A DNA stretch of 64,000 bases from Bradyrhizobium sp. CCBAU 53351 (GTDB lineage Bacteria; Pseudomonadota; Alphaproteobacteria; Rhizobiales; Xanthobacteraceae): NCBI RefSeq assembly GCF_015291745.1, contig NZ_CP030059.1, forward strand, positions 4,119,501 through 4,183,500. Direction: 5' to 3'. This document shows, one piece after another, positions 7,542 through 15,995 of this stretch; position 1 is the stretch's first letter, and each line of letters opens with the position of its first letter. A program made the position numbers and the translations under genes. The notes beneath the pieces were generated by a model. That model made no database searches and was not told the origin of the DNA. It saw only the letters and a program-made list of their open reading frames with translations.

Positions 7542-8924
7542 TTACGCCGGCGTTAGCTTGGCCACTTCCGGCTTCATGTCGTTCAGCACGCCGGTAATCG
7601 CTGCGACCAGATCGTCGATGTGGGACTTGTTGACGATCAACGGCGGGCAGATCGCGATCGCATCCAGCATGTTGCGCGAGATCACGCCGCGCTCCTGGAG
7701 CATGCGGCTGGCGATGCCGCCGACCGCGCCGGGCGTGCTGGCGGCCGTCTTGCGGCCCTTGTCCAGCACGAGCTCGATCGCCGCGATCATGCCGACGCCG
7801 CGGACCTCGCCGACCAGCGGATGGCTGGTGAGCTCGCGCAGCTTGCCTTGCATATAGGCACCGAGTTCGGCGGCATGCGCGACCAGGCCGCGCTCCTCGA
7901 TGATCTTCAGATTCTCCAGCGCGATCGCCGAGCCGACCGGATGGCCGCCCGCGGTGAAGCCGTGGCCGAGCACGCCGATCTTGTTGCTCTCGTCCGCGAT
8001 CGGCTCGAACATGCGGTCGTTCATGATGATCGCCGAGAACGGGAAATAACTCGAGGTGATCTGCTTGGAGACCACGAGCACGTCGGGCTTGATGCCGTAG
8101 GTCTCGCAGCCGAACATCTTGCCGGTGCGGCCGAAGCCGCAGATCACTTCGTCGGCGACCAGCAGGATGTCGTACTTCTTCAGGACCGCCTGGATCTTGT
8201 CCCAATAGGTCGCCGGCGGCACGATGACGCCGCCTGCCCCCATCACCGGCTCGCCGAAGAACGCCGCGATCGTATCGGGTCCCTCCTTCTGGATCAGGGC
8301 ATCGAGTTCCTCCGCCCGGCGCGTCGCAAACGCCTCCTCACTCTCGCCGGCGGCGCCGTCCTTGTAGAAATGCGGCGAGCCCGTGTGCAGGATGTTCGGC
8401 AGCGGCAGGTCGAACGAGCGGTGATTGTTCGGCAGACCCGTCAGGCTGGCCGACGCAATGGTGACGCCGTGATAGGCGCGCATCCGGCTGATCACCTTCT
8501 TGCGCTGCGGCTGGCCGAGCGCGTTGGAGCGATAGGCGATCAGCTTCAACACGGTGTCGTTGGCTTCCGAGCCGGAATTGGTGAAGAACACCTTGCTCAT
8601 CGGCACAGGCGCAAGCGCCACCAGTTTCTCGGCGAGGTCGATCGAGGGCCCGTGCGATTTGGCGGAGAACGTGTGATAGAACGGCAGCGCCTGCATCTGC
8701 TTGTATGCGGCCTCGACCAGCCGCTTCTCGTTGAAGCCGAGCCCGACGCTCCACAGACCGGCCATCGCCTCGAAATAGCGCTTGCCCGATGCATCGAAGA
8801 CGTAAGGACCATCACCGCGTTCGATCACCAGGGGACCGGCCTGCTGATGCGTGCGCGCGTTGGTGTAGGGATGGAGCTGATAGGCCACATCCCGGGCCTC
8901 TTGCGAATTGGGCAGCATGGACAT
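7542..8924 (-). CDS. Class III aminotransferase (omega-aminotransferase family)
   Basis: A PLP-dependent aminotransferase of 460 residues that moves an amino group from an amine or omega-amino acid to a keto acid, probably in the cytoplasm. Family landmarks are FFTNSGSEAND (phosphate cradle, near residue 115), YHGVT, LLVADEVICGFGRTG with D258 contacting the pyridine nitrogen, and SKQITSSYFP with K287 as the PLP lysine. A C-terminal VRGVGMIAAIEL stretch is also typical. AAGGA lies about 10 bases before the ATG. No catabolic partner is adjacent, so the substrate (putrescine, beta-alanine, taurine or similar) cannot be decided. Confidence 0.9.
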   Translation of the reverse strand: MSMLPNSQEARDVAYQLHPYTNARTHQQAGPLVIERGDGPYVFDASGKRYFEAMAGLWSVGLGFNEKRLVEAAYKQMQALPFYHTFSAKSHGPSIDLAEKLVALAPVPMSKVFFTNSGSEANDTVLKLIAYRSNALGQPQRKKVISRMRAYHGVTIASASLTGLPNNHRSFDLPLPNILHTGSPHFYKDGAAGESEEAFATRRAEELDALIQKEGPDTIAAFFGEPVMGAGGVIVPPATYWDKIQAVLKKYDILLVADEVICGFGRTGKMFGCETYGIKPDVLVVSKQITSSYFPFSAIIMNDRMFEPIADESNKIGVLGHGFTAGGHPVGSAIALENLKIIEERGLVAHAAELGAYMQGKLRELTSHPLVGEVRGVGMIAAIELVLDKGRKTAASTPGAVGGIASRMLQERGVISRNMLDAIAICPPLIVNKSHIDDLVAAITGVLNDMKPEVAKLTPA

Positions 8925-9138
8925 TGCTAGAGATCCTTGAAAGCGTCACGTCGCAGGCATAGCCGGCGTCATCACTCGGTGATCGAGTACCTTGGCTATT
9001 GCGACAGCGCAGAACTTGCAACGCCAATTCGTCGGCAGCAAGCGCTCAGCAGCGTTGCACAAAGCCGCAGATGACAAAGCCGCGCATCACGGAACGGCAC
9101 ATCCAGGGCCTCACGTCAGAGAACCGCTGGGCCAGCTC

Positions 9139-9309
9139 TCACGCCGCGTCGTCGTCATGCCCGTCGCCGGCGCCGGCTGCGGCTTCCCTCACCTCCACCA
9201 GCGCCATCGAAAGCAGATAGACCGTCGTCGGCAGGCCAAGCCTGCGCGCCTTCTCGGCGGCATGCGACAGGTCGCTCGCCAGCTCCTTGAGCTCGTCTCC
9301 CCGTGACAA
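9139..9309 (-). CDS. Small acidic-tailed protein, 56 residues, TTG start
   Basis: A short reading frame from TTG 9309 with GGTGAG about 5 bases upstream. The product reads LSRGDELKELASDLSHAAEK, then ARRLGLPTTVYLLSMALVEV, ending in DGHDDDAA. It predicts two amphipathic helices and a charged tail, without signal peptide. Composition and lack of rare residues argue for a real gene. The start codon is uncertain because there is no upstream in-frame ATG close by. It lies 29 bases after the stop of the isochorismatase-like gene on the same strand, so it may be the last gene of that operon. Function is unknown. Confidence 0.55.
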   Translation of the reverse strand: MSRGDELKELASDLSHAAEKARRLGLPTTVYLLSMALVEVREAAAGAGDGHDDDAA

Positions 9310-9338
9310 TCTCTCACCCCATCCGCCGGTCGCGGCGC

Positions 9339-9902
9339 TTACACCGCAACGGCGCCGCTGGTTCTGATCAGTTCGGCGCTGGACTGGATTGTAGCAAAAT
9401 TCCCGATGACATTCACTACCGCATGCTTATAGGCGGCGGCATCGCCCGTGGCCGGCTGCCGGCAAGCCACGGCGTCGGCGACGACCCGATAGCGATGGCT
9501 GCGGTGAAACCCGTCGGCGGCGGTGGCCAAGATGGTCTCGTCGAGGGAAAAACCGATCAGAATGCAGCGGACATTGCGGATATTGGACATGTAGTCCACA
9601 AACCGCGACGAGCTGTAGGCGGACGGGAGCGGATGCTCGAACGTCAGCTCGCCCGGCCGCGGCTTCATCTCCGCAATCCAATCGGTCAGCCTTGATGCCG
9701 GATTGAACCACGCGGCCTGCGCAATGCGCTTCAGATGCATCACGGGCCACAGATTGCCGCGCCATAGCATCAGCAATTCCAGGCAGCGTGCGGTCGCGGC
9801 GTCGCCGTCGAGGATGACGTGGCGACGCCCGGGGGTCAGATATTCGACCTGAAGATCCGCACAGACCAAGAGTGGCGGATCGTCGTGGATGGAGGCCAGC
9901 AT
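9339..9902 (-). CDS. Isochorismatase-fold protein lacking the catalytic cysteine
   Basis: A 187-residue protein with the fold of isochorismatase-like cysteine hydrolases. Strand 1 and its Asp are visible (LLVCADLQVEYL, D16). The family Lys-x-x-x-Ser-Ala-Phe block appears as HPLPSAYSS, with His90 where the Lys is expected. The segment equivalent to G-x-x-T-D-x-C-V reads GFSLDETILATAADG, putting Thr123 in the nucleophile position. Two of three catalytic residues are therefore missing, so hydrolysis by the usual mechanism is unlikely; it may bind a ligand or act like Cys-less isochorismatases. It is the third gene of an operon with two GNAT proteins. The ribosome site is weak. Confidence 0.75.
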   Translation of the reverse strand: MLASIHDDPPLLVCADLQVEYLTPGRRHVILDGDAATARCLELLMLWRGNLWPVMHLKRIAQAAWFNPASRLTDWIAEMKPRPGELTFEHPLPSAYSSSRFVDYMSNIRNVRCILIGFSLDETILATAADGFHRSHRYRVVADAVACRQPATGDAAAYKHAVVNVIGNFATIQSSAELIRTSGAVAV

Positions 9903-9927
9903 TGTCTTGCGCCAGGCTGCACCAATT

Positions 9928-10548
9928 TCAGCGGTCAGCGAGCGCGAGGTCCCGCAGCGGCGAGGTCACCGCCCGCCCCGCCGAGGCGTCGAGCACGCCC
10001 GGCCGGTCCCAATCGCCCTCGGGACGGATGATCACATAGGGATCGCTGTCCAGCGTGATCGCGTCCGGGCCCGGCTCGATCTCCAGCAGCATCTCCGTGT
10101 AGGAAAAATCCGAGAACGTGATCTTGCGATTATGGCCGAGCGGCTTGGCGCCGAAATGCGCCCAGAAATCGACCAGCCTGTCCTGCGCCTGACCGTAGAT
10201 CTTGCGAAATCCCTTGCGCTTCACGTAGTCGACACTGGCCTGCACCAGCTTGAAAGAGACGCGCGAGCGCCTGTATTGGTGACGCACCGCGAGCCGCTCC
10301 ACCTTGGCGAAATCGCCGAAGAAGCGCACCCGCAGACAGCCCGCAGGTTCGTTGCCGACGAAGCCGATGAAGTGCGCCGCGACCATGTCGTTGCCATCGA
10401 ACTCCTCCTCGAAGGGACAATCCTGCTCGGCGAGATAGACCGCGGAACGAATGGCGGTGACCAGCATGAGATCGTTTGGATCGCGCGCGAGGCGGATGGT
10501 GATGGCGCGGGAACAGGGCTTGGCGACGGGAATCCTAGTACCGTGCAT
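9928..10548 (-). CDS. GNAT family acyltransferase
   Basis: A 206-residue N-acyltransferase of the GNAT fold. Near residue 40 is AVYLAEQDCPFEEEFDGND, a segment like those of YjcF/ElaA-type GNATs. It is followed by the central strand GCLRVRF, the acyl-CoA binding stretch VERLAVRHQYRRSRVSFKLV and the C-terminal DFWAHFGAKPLG motif. About 50 extra residues follow the GNAT core. ATG 10548 is chosen because AAGGAG lies 8 bases upstream; a TTG two codons earlier is less likely. It overlaps the upstream GNAT gene by 14 bases, indicating coupling. The acyl acceptor is unknown. Confidence 0.82.
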   Translation of the reverse strand: MHGTRIPVAKPCSRAITIRLARDPNDLMLVTAIRSAVYLAEQDCPFEEEFDGNDMVAAHFIGFVGNEPAGCLRVRFFGDFAKVERLAVRHQYRRSRVSFKLVQASVDYVKRKGFRKIYGQAQDRLVDFWAHFGAKPLGHNRKITFSDFSYTEMLLEIEPGPDAITLDSDPYVIIRPEGDWDRPGVLDASAGRAVTSPLRDLALADR

Positions 10549-11152
10549 CTGCAAAACTCCTTGCTTGAATGATCGGGCCCGCCATACGCATGGGTTGCCG
10601 ATGCCAGGGCCGCTCGTAGCACCAGAGGTCGGGCTGGAAACTCGGGACCGGCGCGAAGCCGGTCGCCTTCATGATGTCGCGTCCTGCCACCGTTGACGGC
10701 TGCGCATAGCAATCCGCGCCGCGAAACCTTAGCTGTCGCAGGTGTGCAGCCGCCTTGCCGAGACCAGCGATGCCGCGCCCCGTCGCCGCGATCGCCCAGA
10801 TGTAGATGGCGGCGACCTCTTCCTTCGCGGAAGCGAGATAGTGCGTCTCGGGCGCAGTGAGGCAGATCTCGTCGAGCAGCAGCGCATCGTGCCCGCGGTC
10901 GTTGAGGAACAGGAAGGCCATACCGCCGACGAGCTGGCCCTTTCGGCTGAATGTCAGGATGCTCTGGGGATCGAACGTGAAGTATCGCGCAAGCTCTTCT
11001 GTCCCTATCCGCACGCCCGGCACCAGCCGGTGCGCCATCTGCGCAAGTGCGGAAATTTCGGAAAATTGCGCGCAGCGGACATCGACGTCCGCGCTCAGCG
11101 GTAAGGCATCGAAATCATGCCTTGCGGCAAACGAGCCCCTTTCCATACCCAT
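10535..11152 (-). CDS. GNAT-like acyltransferase, divergent
   Basis: A 205-residue protein, first gene of the operon divergent from the LysR gene. A GNAT-like order is visible: an N-terminal helix region (ISALAQMAHRLVPG), the strand LVGGMAFLFLND, LLLDEICLTAP in place of the usual central strand, a poorly conserved CoA loop near GRGIAGLGKAAAHL, and a C-terminal KATGFAPVPSF reminiscent of the GNAT xxGF motif. The CoA-binding Q/R-x-x-G-x-G/A is degenerate, so it may be a pseudo-GNAT or use another donor. Two ATGs (11152 and 11146) are possible starts. Confidence 0.62.
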   Translation of the reverse strand: MGMERGSFAARHDFDALPLSADVDVRCAQFSEISALAQMAHRLVPGVRIGTEELARYFTFDPQSILTFSRKGQLVGGMAFLFLNDRGHDALLLDEICLTAPETHYLASAKEEVAAIYIWAIAATGRGIAGLGKAAAHLRQLRFRGADCYAQPSTVAGRDIMKATGFAPVPSFQPDLWCYERPWHRQPMRMAGPIIQARSFADARY

Positions 11153-11222
11153 GTCACGCCTCTATCGTTCGAGGCTTCGCGCCCCGCTATGCCACTGAGC
11201 TTAGCGGCTGGGGATCAGGAGT

Positions 11223-12263
11223 ATGCAGCAGTTATTGCACCGGGGTGCTGCGATGATGCAGCACCGTGAAGAAGCCCTGGATGCGTCCTGGGACGATTTG
11301 AAACTGTTTTTAGCGTGCGCAAAGTATAAAAGTTTTCGCAATGCCGCCGAGGAGCTCGGGCTCACCTCGACCACGCTGATGCGCCGGGTCGACCGGCTCG
11401 AAGAGAGCATCGGCTGCAAGCTGTTCCTGCGCGACCAGAGCGGGCTCACGCTCAGCGATGAAGGCACCGCGATGATCGCCGACGTTGCGCATATGGAGCG
11501 TCATGCCTTCAACGTCTTCCGGCGCGCGTCGCGATCGTCGAACGACACCTCGGGCATCGTGCGCGTCGCGGTGACGGAGGGCCCCGGCAATTTCTGGATC
11601 CTGCCACGACTGATCGACTTCCAGAAGACCTACCGCAGGATCACCGTCGACCTGCGCTGCGCGATGGAGCAGGCCGACGTCGCACGGCTTGAATCTGACA
11701 TCGCGATCCAGCTCGAGCCGCCGACCAATCCCGATTTGATCGTCGCCAAGCTCGGCCGCCTCCACATCTATCCCTTCCTCTCCAAGGAGTACGAAAACCT
11801 CTACGGCGTGCCCGCGACCCTTGCGGAGCTGAAGAACCACCGCATCATCAAGCAGAGCGCACCGCAGGTCGACGACGGCGCCTATGCCCGTGTGCTCGGA
11901 TTGAAGTCGCTGGAAGGTATCGTCGGGATCAAGACCAATTCCTCGGTCGGCGTGCTCTACGCCGTCGAACGCGGCGCCGGCATCGGCTTCCTGCCGACGG
12001 TCTCGATCGCGCTTGGCGCGCCGCTGGTCGCCGTCGATCTCGGCGTCAGCCACCACGCCGATCTCTGGCTCACCTATCACAAGGAGTTCCGAGCCTCCGA
12101 GCGCCACAAGATCGTGGTCGACTGGCTGAAGAAGATCTTCGATCCAAAGGCCTATCCCTGCTTCCGCGACGAGTTCATCCATCCGAACGCGCTGGTGCCG
12201 ATGATGACGGCCGCGCGGGAGGGTTTTGGCCTGACGGGATATGTCGCGGCGACGCCGGCCTGA
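11223..12263 (+). CDS. LysR family transcriptional regulator
   Basis: A LysR-type regulator of up to 346 residues. The N-terminal winged helix reads DLKLFLACAKYKSFRNAAEE, with the recognition helix LTSTTLMRRVDRLEE and then KLFLRDQSGLTLSDEG. The effector-binding domain spans from about residue 105 to 310. The tail (YPCFRDEFIHPNALVP) extends beyond many family members. ATG 11223 and the ATGs at 11253/11256 are all possible starts. It is divergent from the GNAT operon across 70 bases that hold a loose GCTA-N12-TAGC dyad (11186-11205), a possible operator. It probably controls that operon and itself. Confidence 0.86.
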   Translation: MQQLLHRGAAMMQHREEALDASWDDLKLFLACAKYKSFRNAAEELGLTSTTLMRRVDRLEESIGCKLFLRDQSGLTLSDEGTAMIADVAHMERHAFNVFRRASRSSNDTSGIVRVAVTEGPGNFWILPRLIDFQKTYRRITVDLRCAMEQADVARLESDIAIQLEPPTNPDLIVAKLGRLHIYPFLSKEYENLYGVPATLAELKNHRIIKQSAPQVDDGAYARVLGLKSLEGIVGIKTNSSVGVLYAVERGAGIGFLPTVSIALGAPLVAVDLGVSHHADLWLTYHKEFRASERHKIVVDWLKKIFDPKAYPCFRDEFIHPNALVPMMTAAREGFGLTGYVAATPA

Positions 12264-12284
12264 ACAGCCAGGCGAGCTTTCCGC

Positions 12285-13442
12285 TCACCATTTGTATTCG
12301 AAACCGAACGTGCCCTGGTGCGACGTCAGCAAGCTGCGAAACTTGCCGTCGTAATTGACGTAAAGCCGCGCCACGTTGGTCAGGCTGAGCGAAGCCGAGG
12401 CTCCGGCATCCGCGCCGTAGCGGCTCTCGCCGATGCCGGGAACGACGATGCTCTGGGTTCCCAGGCTGACCTGGATCGATCCGAGATCCTGATGGAAATT
12501 GTCGACGAATTTGCCGTAGGCGGACAGGTCGAGGATCTTCTGGTCGATGATGAAGTAGCGGCCGATCTCGGCCCCGATCATCACGCGCGCGCGTGAGAGC
12601 GCGGTCGAGCCGACGTTGAGCGGGTCGAGGCCGCCGGTCTCCTGGAAAGCCGCACTGGTGGCGCGCACATATTCCAGCGCCCCCTTCGGCACGATGCGCA
12701 TCTGGTCCTTGGTCCAGTAATAGCTGATCTCGGTTAGCGCGCCGTCGATCGCAGCGCGATAGCCCGCAGTCGCAAGGCCGACGCCGGTGTCGCGGCTGGA
12801 ACGGACCTTGCCGAAGCCGTGCACCACGGCAAAGGCCCAGGTCCACGGGCCCTTGTCGACCGAACCGTTGATGCCGATTTGCGTCAGGTCGAGCGTCGCC
12901 GACTGCAGCGCCAGCGGCACGTCGATGTCGGTATGGCTCTGGTCGACGGAGAAGCCGAGATTGACACCCGGTGCCACGCGCGCGCCGAAGCCGGCGACGC
13001 CGCCGGCCGTCTTGCGCTTGTCGCCGACAAAGTCGCCTTGTGCGTCGGAGCGCACAGAGATGCCGTAGCCCTCGAACCAGGTGCGATAGCGCGGATCTTC
13101 CGTGCTCGCCGACGCGCCGCCGCCGCCGGGATTGGTGCGGGACGCCCGGTCGAAACCGCCCGAAGCCTGGTTGCTGAGCCGCTCCAGGAAGTTGGAGCCG
13201 AGATTGAGCGCGCTGTTGCCGACCGACTGGTCGTAATTGGTCGCTGTCGGCGACGGCATCGGGGTCGGTGACGGCGTGGGTGTCGGGGTCGGCGTCGGTG
13301 TCGGGCTTTGCGCGAAGACCGGCGCGGTCGCCGACATCGTCAGGACAAGCGCAAACGCCACCGCGATCGCGGCCGCGACCCTGCGGACGCGGTCCAGCCC
13401 GATCGTCTGCCGTGTCCCGGAGGGCTGCGATGTGCAGCACAT
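12285..13442 (-). CDS. Autotransporter-type outer membrane beta-barrel protein with Pro-Thr linker
   Basis: A secreted barrel protein of about 385 residues. A signal peptide (VAAAIAVAFALVLTMSA, cleaved near FAQS) is followed by a low-complexity Pro-Thr stretch, QSPTPTPTPTPTPSPT. The remaining 290 residues fit an autotransporter barrel: YRTWFEGYG at its start, alternating strands (LTQIGINGSVDKG, WTWAFAVVHGFG) and a terminal aromatic signal FGFEYKW. There is no passenger of normal size. ATG 13442 is used because it lies closest to the signal peptide; the in-frame ATG at 13502 is equally possible and neither has a strong ribosome site. Confidence 0.75.
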   Translation of the reverse strand: MCCTSQPSGTRQTIGLDRVRRVAAAIAVAFALVLTMSATAPVFAQSPTPTPTPTPTPSPTPMPSPTATNYDQSVGNSALNLGSNFLERLSNQASGGFDRASRTNPGGGGASASTEDPRYRTWFEGYGISVRSDAQGDFVGDKRKTAGGVAGFGARVAPGVNLGFSVDQSHTDIDVPLALQSATLDLTQIGINGSVDKGPWTWAFAVVHGFGKVRSSRDTGVGLATAGYRAAIDGALTEISYYWTKDQMRIVPKGALEYVRATSAAFQETGGLDPLNVGSTALSRARVMIGAEIGRYFIIDQKILDLSAYGKFVDNFHQDLGSIQVSLGTQSIVVPGIGESRYGADAGASASLSLTNVARLYVNYDGKFRSLLTSHQGTFGFEYKW

Positions 13443-13812
13443 GTCGACAAATCCCGAAGCAAAAGGCGGCGCGCAAAAATGCAACACGCACGGCGCGCGC
13501 ATGTCGCGATTTGTGCCGAACTGCTCCGGAGGGTCAACCGCTGAGCACGCTGTCACCGAGGCTATTGCCTCGATTGTGGTTCCGCGGCCACAGGTCGGAA
13601 ATTGCAGGGCGGCACGTCCTGCCCGCCCTTGAAATTCGCGCACTGCTTGCTAACGCGCGATTTTCATGTTGCAATATTGGACACAATCGGAATTGGCCGC
13701 TCGCTGTGCGTTTCGCGACGTTGAGACTCGAACAGACTTCGGAAGCCCGTTTGTGGCGTGGCACGCGAAACAGCGGCCGCGTCTTTTTTATACCTAGTGG
13801 AGGAGACTAGCG
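13443..13812. other. Intergenic region holding the cspA leader
   Basis: This 370-base stretch separates the divergent barrel and cold shock genes. No convincing reading frame is seen. An AT-richer patch near 13660-13690 (TTGCAATATTGG and flanks) is the likeliest promoter area for cspA, which would leave a leader of over 100 bases, as is common for cold shock mRNAs. GGAGGAG at 13799-13805 is the cspA ribosome site. Confidence 0.45.
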
Positions 13813-14019
13813 ATGCCGCAAAAGGGCACCGTCAAATGGTTCAACCCGACCAAGGGCTATGGGTTCATCAAGCCGAATGGCGGCGACAAGGACGTATTCG
13901 TCCACATCTCCGCCGTCGAGCGTGCCGGACTCTCCACCCTCAACGAAAACCAGGTGGTTGAATACGACCTCGTGGAGAACCGCGGCAAAGCCTCCGCGGA
14001 GAACCTCAAGGTCTCCTGA
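13813..14019 (+). CDS. cspA: Cold shock protein, CspA family
   Basis: A 68-residue single-stranded nucleic-acid-binding protein (RNA chaperone). Both RNA-binding motifs are intact: KGYGFIKP (RNP1) and DVFVHISAV (RNP2), within the typical opening GTVKWFNPTKG. A strong GGAGGAG site precedes the ATG. A G+C-rich hairpin follows 38 bases after the stop, so the gene is monocistronic. The gene symbol denotes the family; related genomes carry several paralogues and I cannot say which one this is. Confidence 0.94.
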   Translation: MPQKGTVKWFNPTKGYGFIKPNGGDKDVFVHISAVERAGLSTLNENQVVEYDLVENRGKASAENLKVS

Positions 14020-14057
14020 TTTCTCTCAAGACTGACATGCGAGAGATCATGACGTTG

Positions 14058-14076
14058 CCCCCGGCTCCGCCGGGGG
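14058..14076 (+). terminator. Terminator after cspA
   Basis: A perfect 8-bp stem CCCCCGGC/GCCGGGGG with a TCC loop, followed by ATTTCGTTT. It lies between cspA and the convergent purN and is a good intrinsic terminator for cspA. Confidence 0.72.
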
Positions 14077-14111
14077 ATTTCGTTTGGAAAGACCGCCGCG
14101 AGGACAGCGGT

Positions 14112-14768
14112 TCAGCGCACCACCGGCGCAACCAGAAAATTCTCCGACGGCCCGCTTCCTTCCGTCCTGCACACATCGCCCTCGATCCGGACCTTGCCGG
14201 TCGCAAGCAGCCGCAGCGCCTCAGGGTAGATGCGGTGTTCGACTTCGAGGATGCGCTCGGACAGCGTATCACCCGTGTCGTGGTCGCTGACGGGAACCGC
14301 GCCCTGCATCACGATCGGGCCGGCATCGGTCTCGGGGATCACGAAGTGCACCGTCGCGCCTGACAGCTTGACGCCGGCGCGCAAGGCCTGGCCGTGTGGA
14401 TCGAGGCCGGGGAAGGACGGCAGCAGCGAGGGATGAATGTTGAGCATCCGCCCGTACCAGGCCCTGGTGAACTCGGCCGTGAACAGGCGCATGAAGCCGC
14501 CGAGGCAAATCAGCTCGATACCGTGCTGGTCGAGGGCGGCCTGCAACACCTTCTCGAAGCCGGCGCGATCCTTGCCGAACGGCTTGCTCTCGATCACCAG
14601 CGTATTGACGCCGGCCGCTTTGGCACGTTCGAGCCCGAGCGCATCGGCCTTGTTCGAGATGACGAGCGAGATCTCGGCCGGGAAATCCGCAGCGCTCGCG
14701 GCCTTGATCAGCGCGGCCATGTTGGAGCCGCGGCCGGAGATCAGGATGGCGACGCGGCGCTTCATCAC
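14112..14768 (-). CDS. purN: Phosphoribosylglycinamide formyltransferase
   Basis: The 10-formyl-tetrahydrofolate-dependent enzyme converting GAR to FGAR in purine synthesis, 218 residues. Seen motifs are [12 protein letters not shown] at the nucleotide-binding end, the folate/catalytic block [17 protein letters not shown], and [15 protein letters not shown]. The catalytic Asn-His-Asp triad positions are present. It overlaps purM by four bases (ATGA), so the two are co-translated on the minus strand. Length is normal. Confidence 0.95.
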   Translation of the reverse strand: MMKRRVAILISGRGSNMAALIKAASAADFPAEISLVISNKADALGLERAKAAGVNTLVIESKPFGKDRAGFEKVLQAALDQHGIELICLGGFMRLFTAEFTRAWYGRMLNIHPSLLPSFPGLDPHGQALRAGVKLSGATVHFVIPETDAGPIVMQGAVPVSDHDTGDTLSERILEVEHRIYPEALRLLATGKVRIEGDVCRTEGSGPSENFLVAPVVR

Positions 14769-15838
14769 AGCGCCAGATCGAGATGGCCGTTATAGACGAC
14801 GCGGTGCTCGCCGTCGGCCGGGATCACTGTGCCGAGCTGCGCCACCGTCTCGCCGGCCTCGGTGAAGACCTGCATGACCTGCTCGACCTTGTCGGGCTCG
14901 ACGATCGCGATCATGCCGATGCCGCAATTGAAGGTGCGCAGCATCTCCAGCTCGGCGATGCCGGCCTGCGCTGCCAGCCATTTGAACACCGGCAGCACCG
15001 GCAGGCGCGCCAGATCAATGCCGACGCCGAGGCCGTTCGGCAGCACCCGCGGGATGTTGTCGGTGAAACCGCCGCCGGTGATGTGGGCAAGGCCCTTCAC
15101 CGCGCCGGTCTCGCGGATCGCCCGCAGGCAGGATTTGACGTAGAGCTTGGTCGGCGTCAGCAGCGCGCCGCCGAGCGTCATGACCGGTGCGAACGGCGCC
15201 GGTGCGGCGAAGCCGAGGCCCGATTGTTCCACGATCTTGCGGACCAGCGAGAAGCCGTTGGAATGCACACCCGACGAGGCGAGGCCGATCACGGCATCGC
15301 CAGCCGCGATGTCCTTGCGCGGCAACAGCGTACCGCGCTCGGCGGCACCGACGGCAAAGCCGCCGAGATCGTAATCGCCGTCCTTGTAGAGGCCTGGCAT
15401 CTCGGCGGTCTCACCGCCGATCAGGGCGCAGCCGGATTCGCGGCAGCCTTCCGCGACGCCCGCGACGATCGAGGCCGTGGCCTCGGGGTCGAGCTTGCCG
15501 CAGGCGAAATAGTCCAGGAAGAACAGCGGCTCGGCGCCCTGCACCACGAGGTCGTTAACGCTCATGGCGACGAGGTCGATGCCGATCCCGCCATGCAGTC
15601 CGGTCTCGATGGCGATCTTGACCTTGGTGCCGACACCGTCGGTCGCGGCCACCAGGACGGGGTCCTTGAAACCGGCCGCCTTGAGGTCGAACAGTCCGCC
15701 GAAGCCGCCGATCTCGGCGTCGGCGCCGGGCCGCGCCGTGGCGCGCACCATCGGCTTGATCAGATCGACCAAGCGGTTGCCCGCGTCGATATCGACGCCT
15801 GAATCGGCGTAAGTGAGGCCGTTTTTGCGGTCGGTCAT
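14765..15838 (-). CDS. purM: Phosphoribosylformylglycinamidine cyclo-ligase
   Basis: AIR synthetase, the ATP-dependent ring-closing step of purine synthesis, 357 residues. It starts [18 protein letters not shown], typical of PurM. Visible motifs are [10 protein letters not shown] (nucleotide binding), [24 protein letters not shown], and the [15 protein letters not shown] loop. ATG 15838 is chosen over the longer frame because it gives the family N-terminus. It is first in a two-gene operon with purN and divergent from the phosphatidyltransferase gene. Confidence 0.95.
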   Translation of the reverse strand: MTDRKNGLTYADSGVDIDAGNRLVDLIKPMVRATARPGADAEIGGFGGLFDLKAAGFKDPVLVAATDGVGTKVKIAIETGLHGGIGIDLVAMSVNDLVVQGAEPLFFLDYFACGKLDPEATASIVAGVAEGCRESGCALIGGETAEMPGLYKDGDYDLGGFAVGAAERGTLLPRKDIAAGDAVIGLASSGVHSNGFSLVRKIVEQSGLGFAAPAPFAPVMTLGGALLTPTKLYVKSCLRAIRETGAVKGLAHITGGGFTDNIPRVLPNGLGVGIDLARLPVLPVFKWLAAQAGIAELEMLRTFNCGIGMIAIVEPDKVEQVMQVFTEAGETVAQLGTVIPADGEHRVVYNGHLDLAL

Positions 15839-15995
15839 GCCCGATTTCCAGTGGGTTTGCGGCTGGTTACGTCGAATTCCGGGGACGCGCAATGGCTCGC
15901 ATGGCGCACCGCCATATACTATGTAGAGATATCAACCGGTTCAGCCTCCCGAGAGGCCGGATTCGAGGTCAGACCGGGTGCCGGGAAGCGCTTTC

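Noticed and set aside
7620..8930. Plus-strand frame of 436 codons opposite the aminotransferase
   Set aside because: Antisense shadow; the minus-strand aminotransferase has all catalytic motifs.
8925..9138. Search for a further gene between the aminotransferase and the small protein
   Set aside because: Frames here lack ribosome sites and have unlikely composition; I see only spacer and promoter sequence.
13237..13330. Short tandem GTCGG-type repeats, considered as a CRISPR or VNTR array
   Set aside because: They encode the Pro-Thr linker of the barrel protein, with no spacers; a slippage-prone coding repeat explains them.
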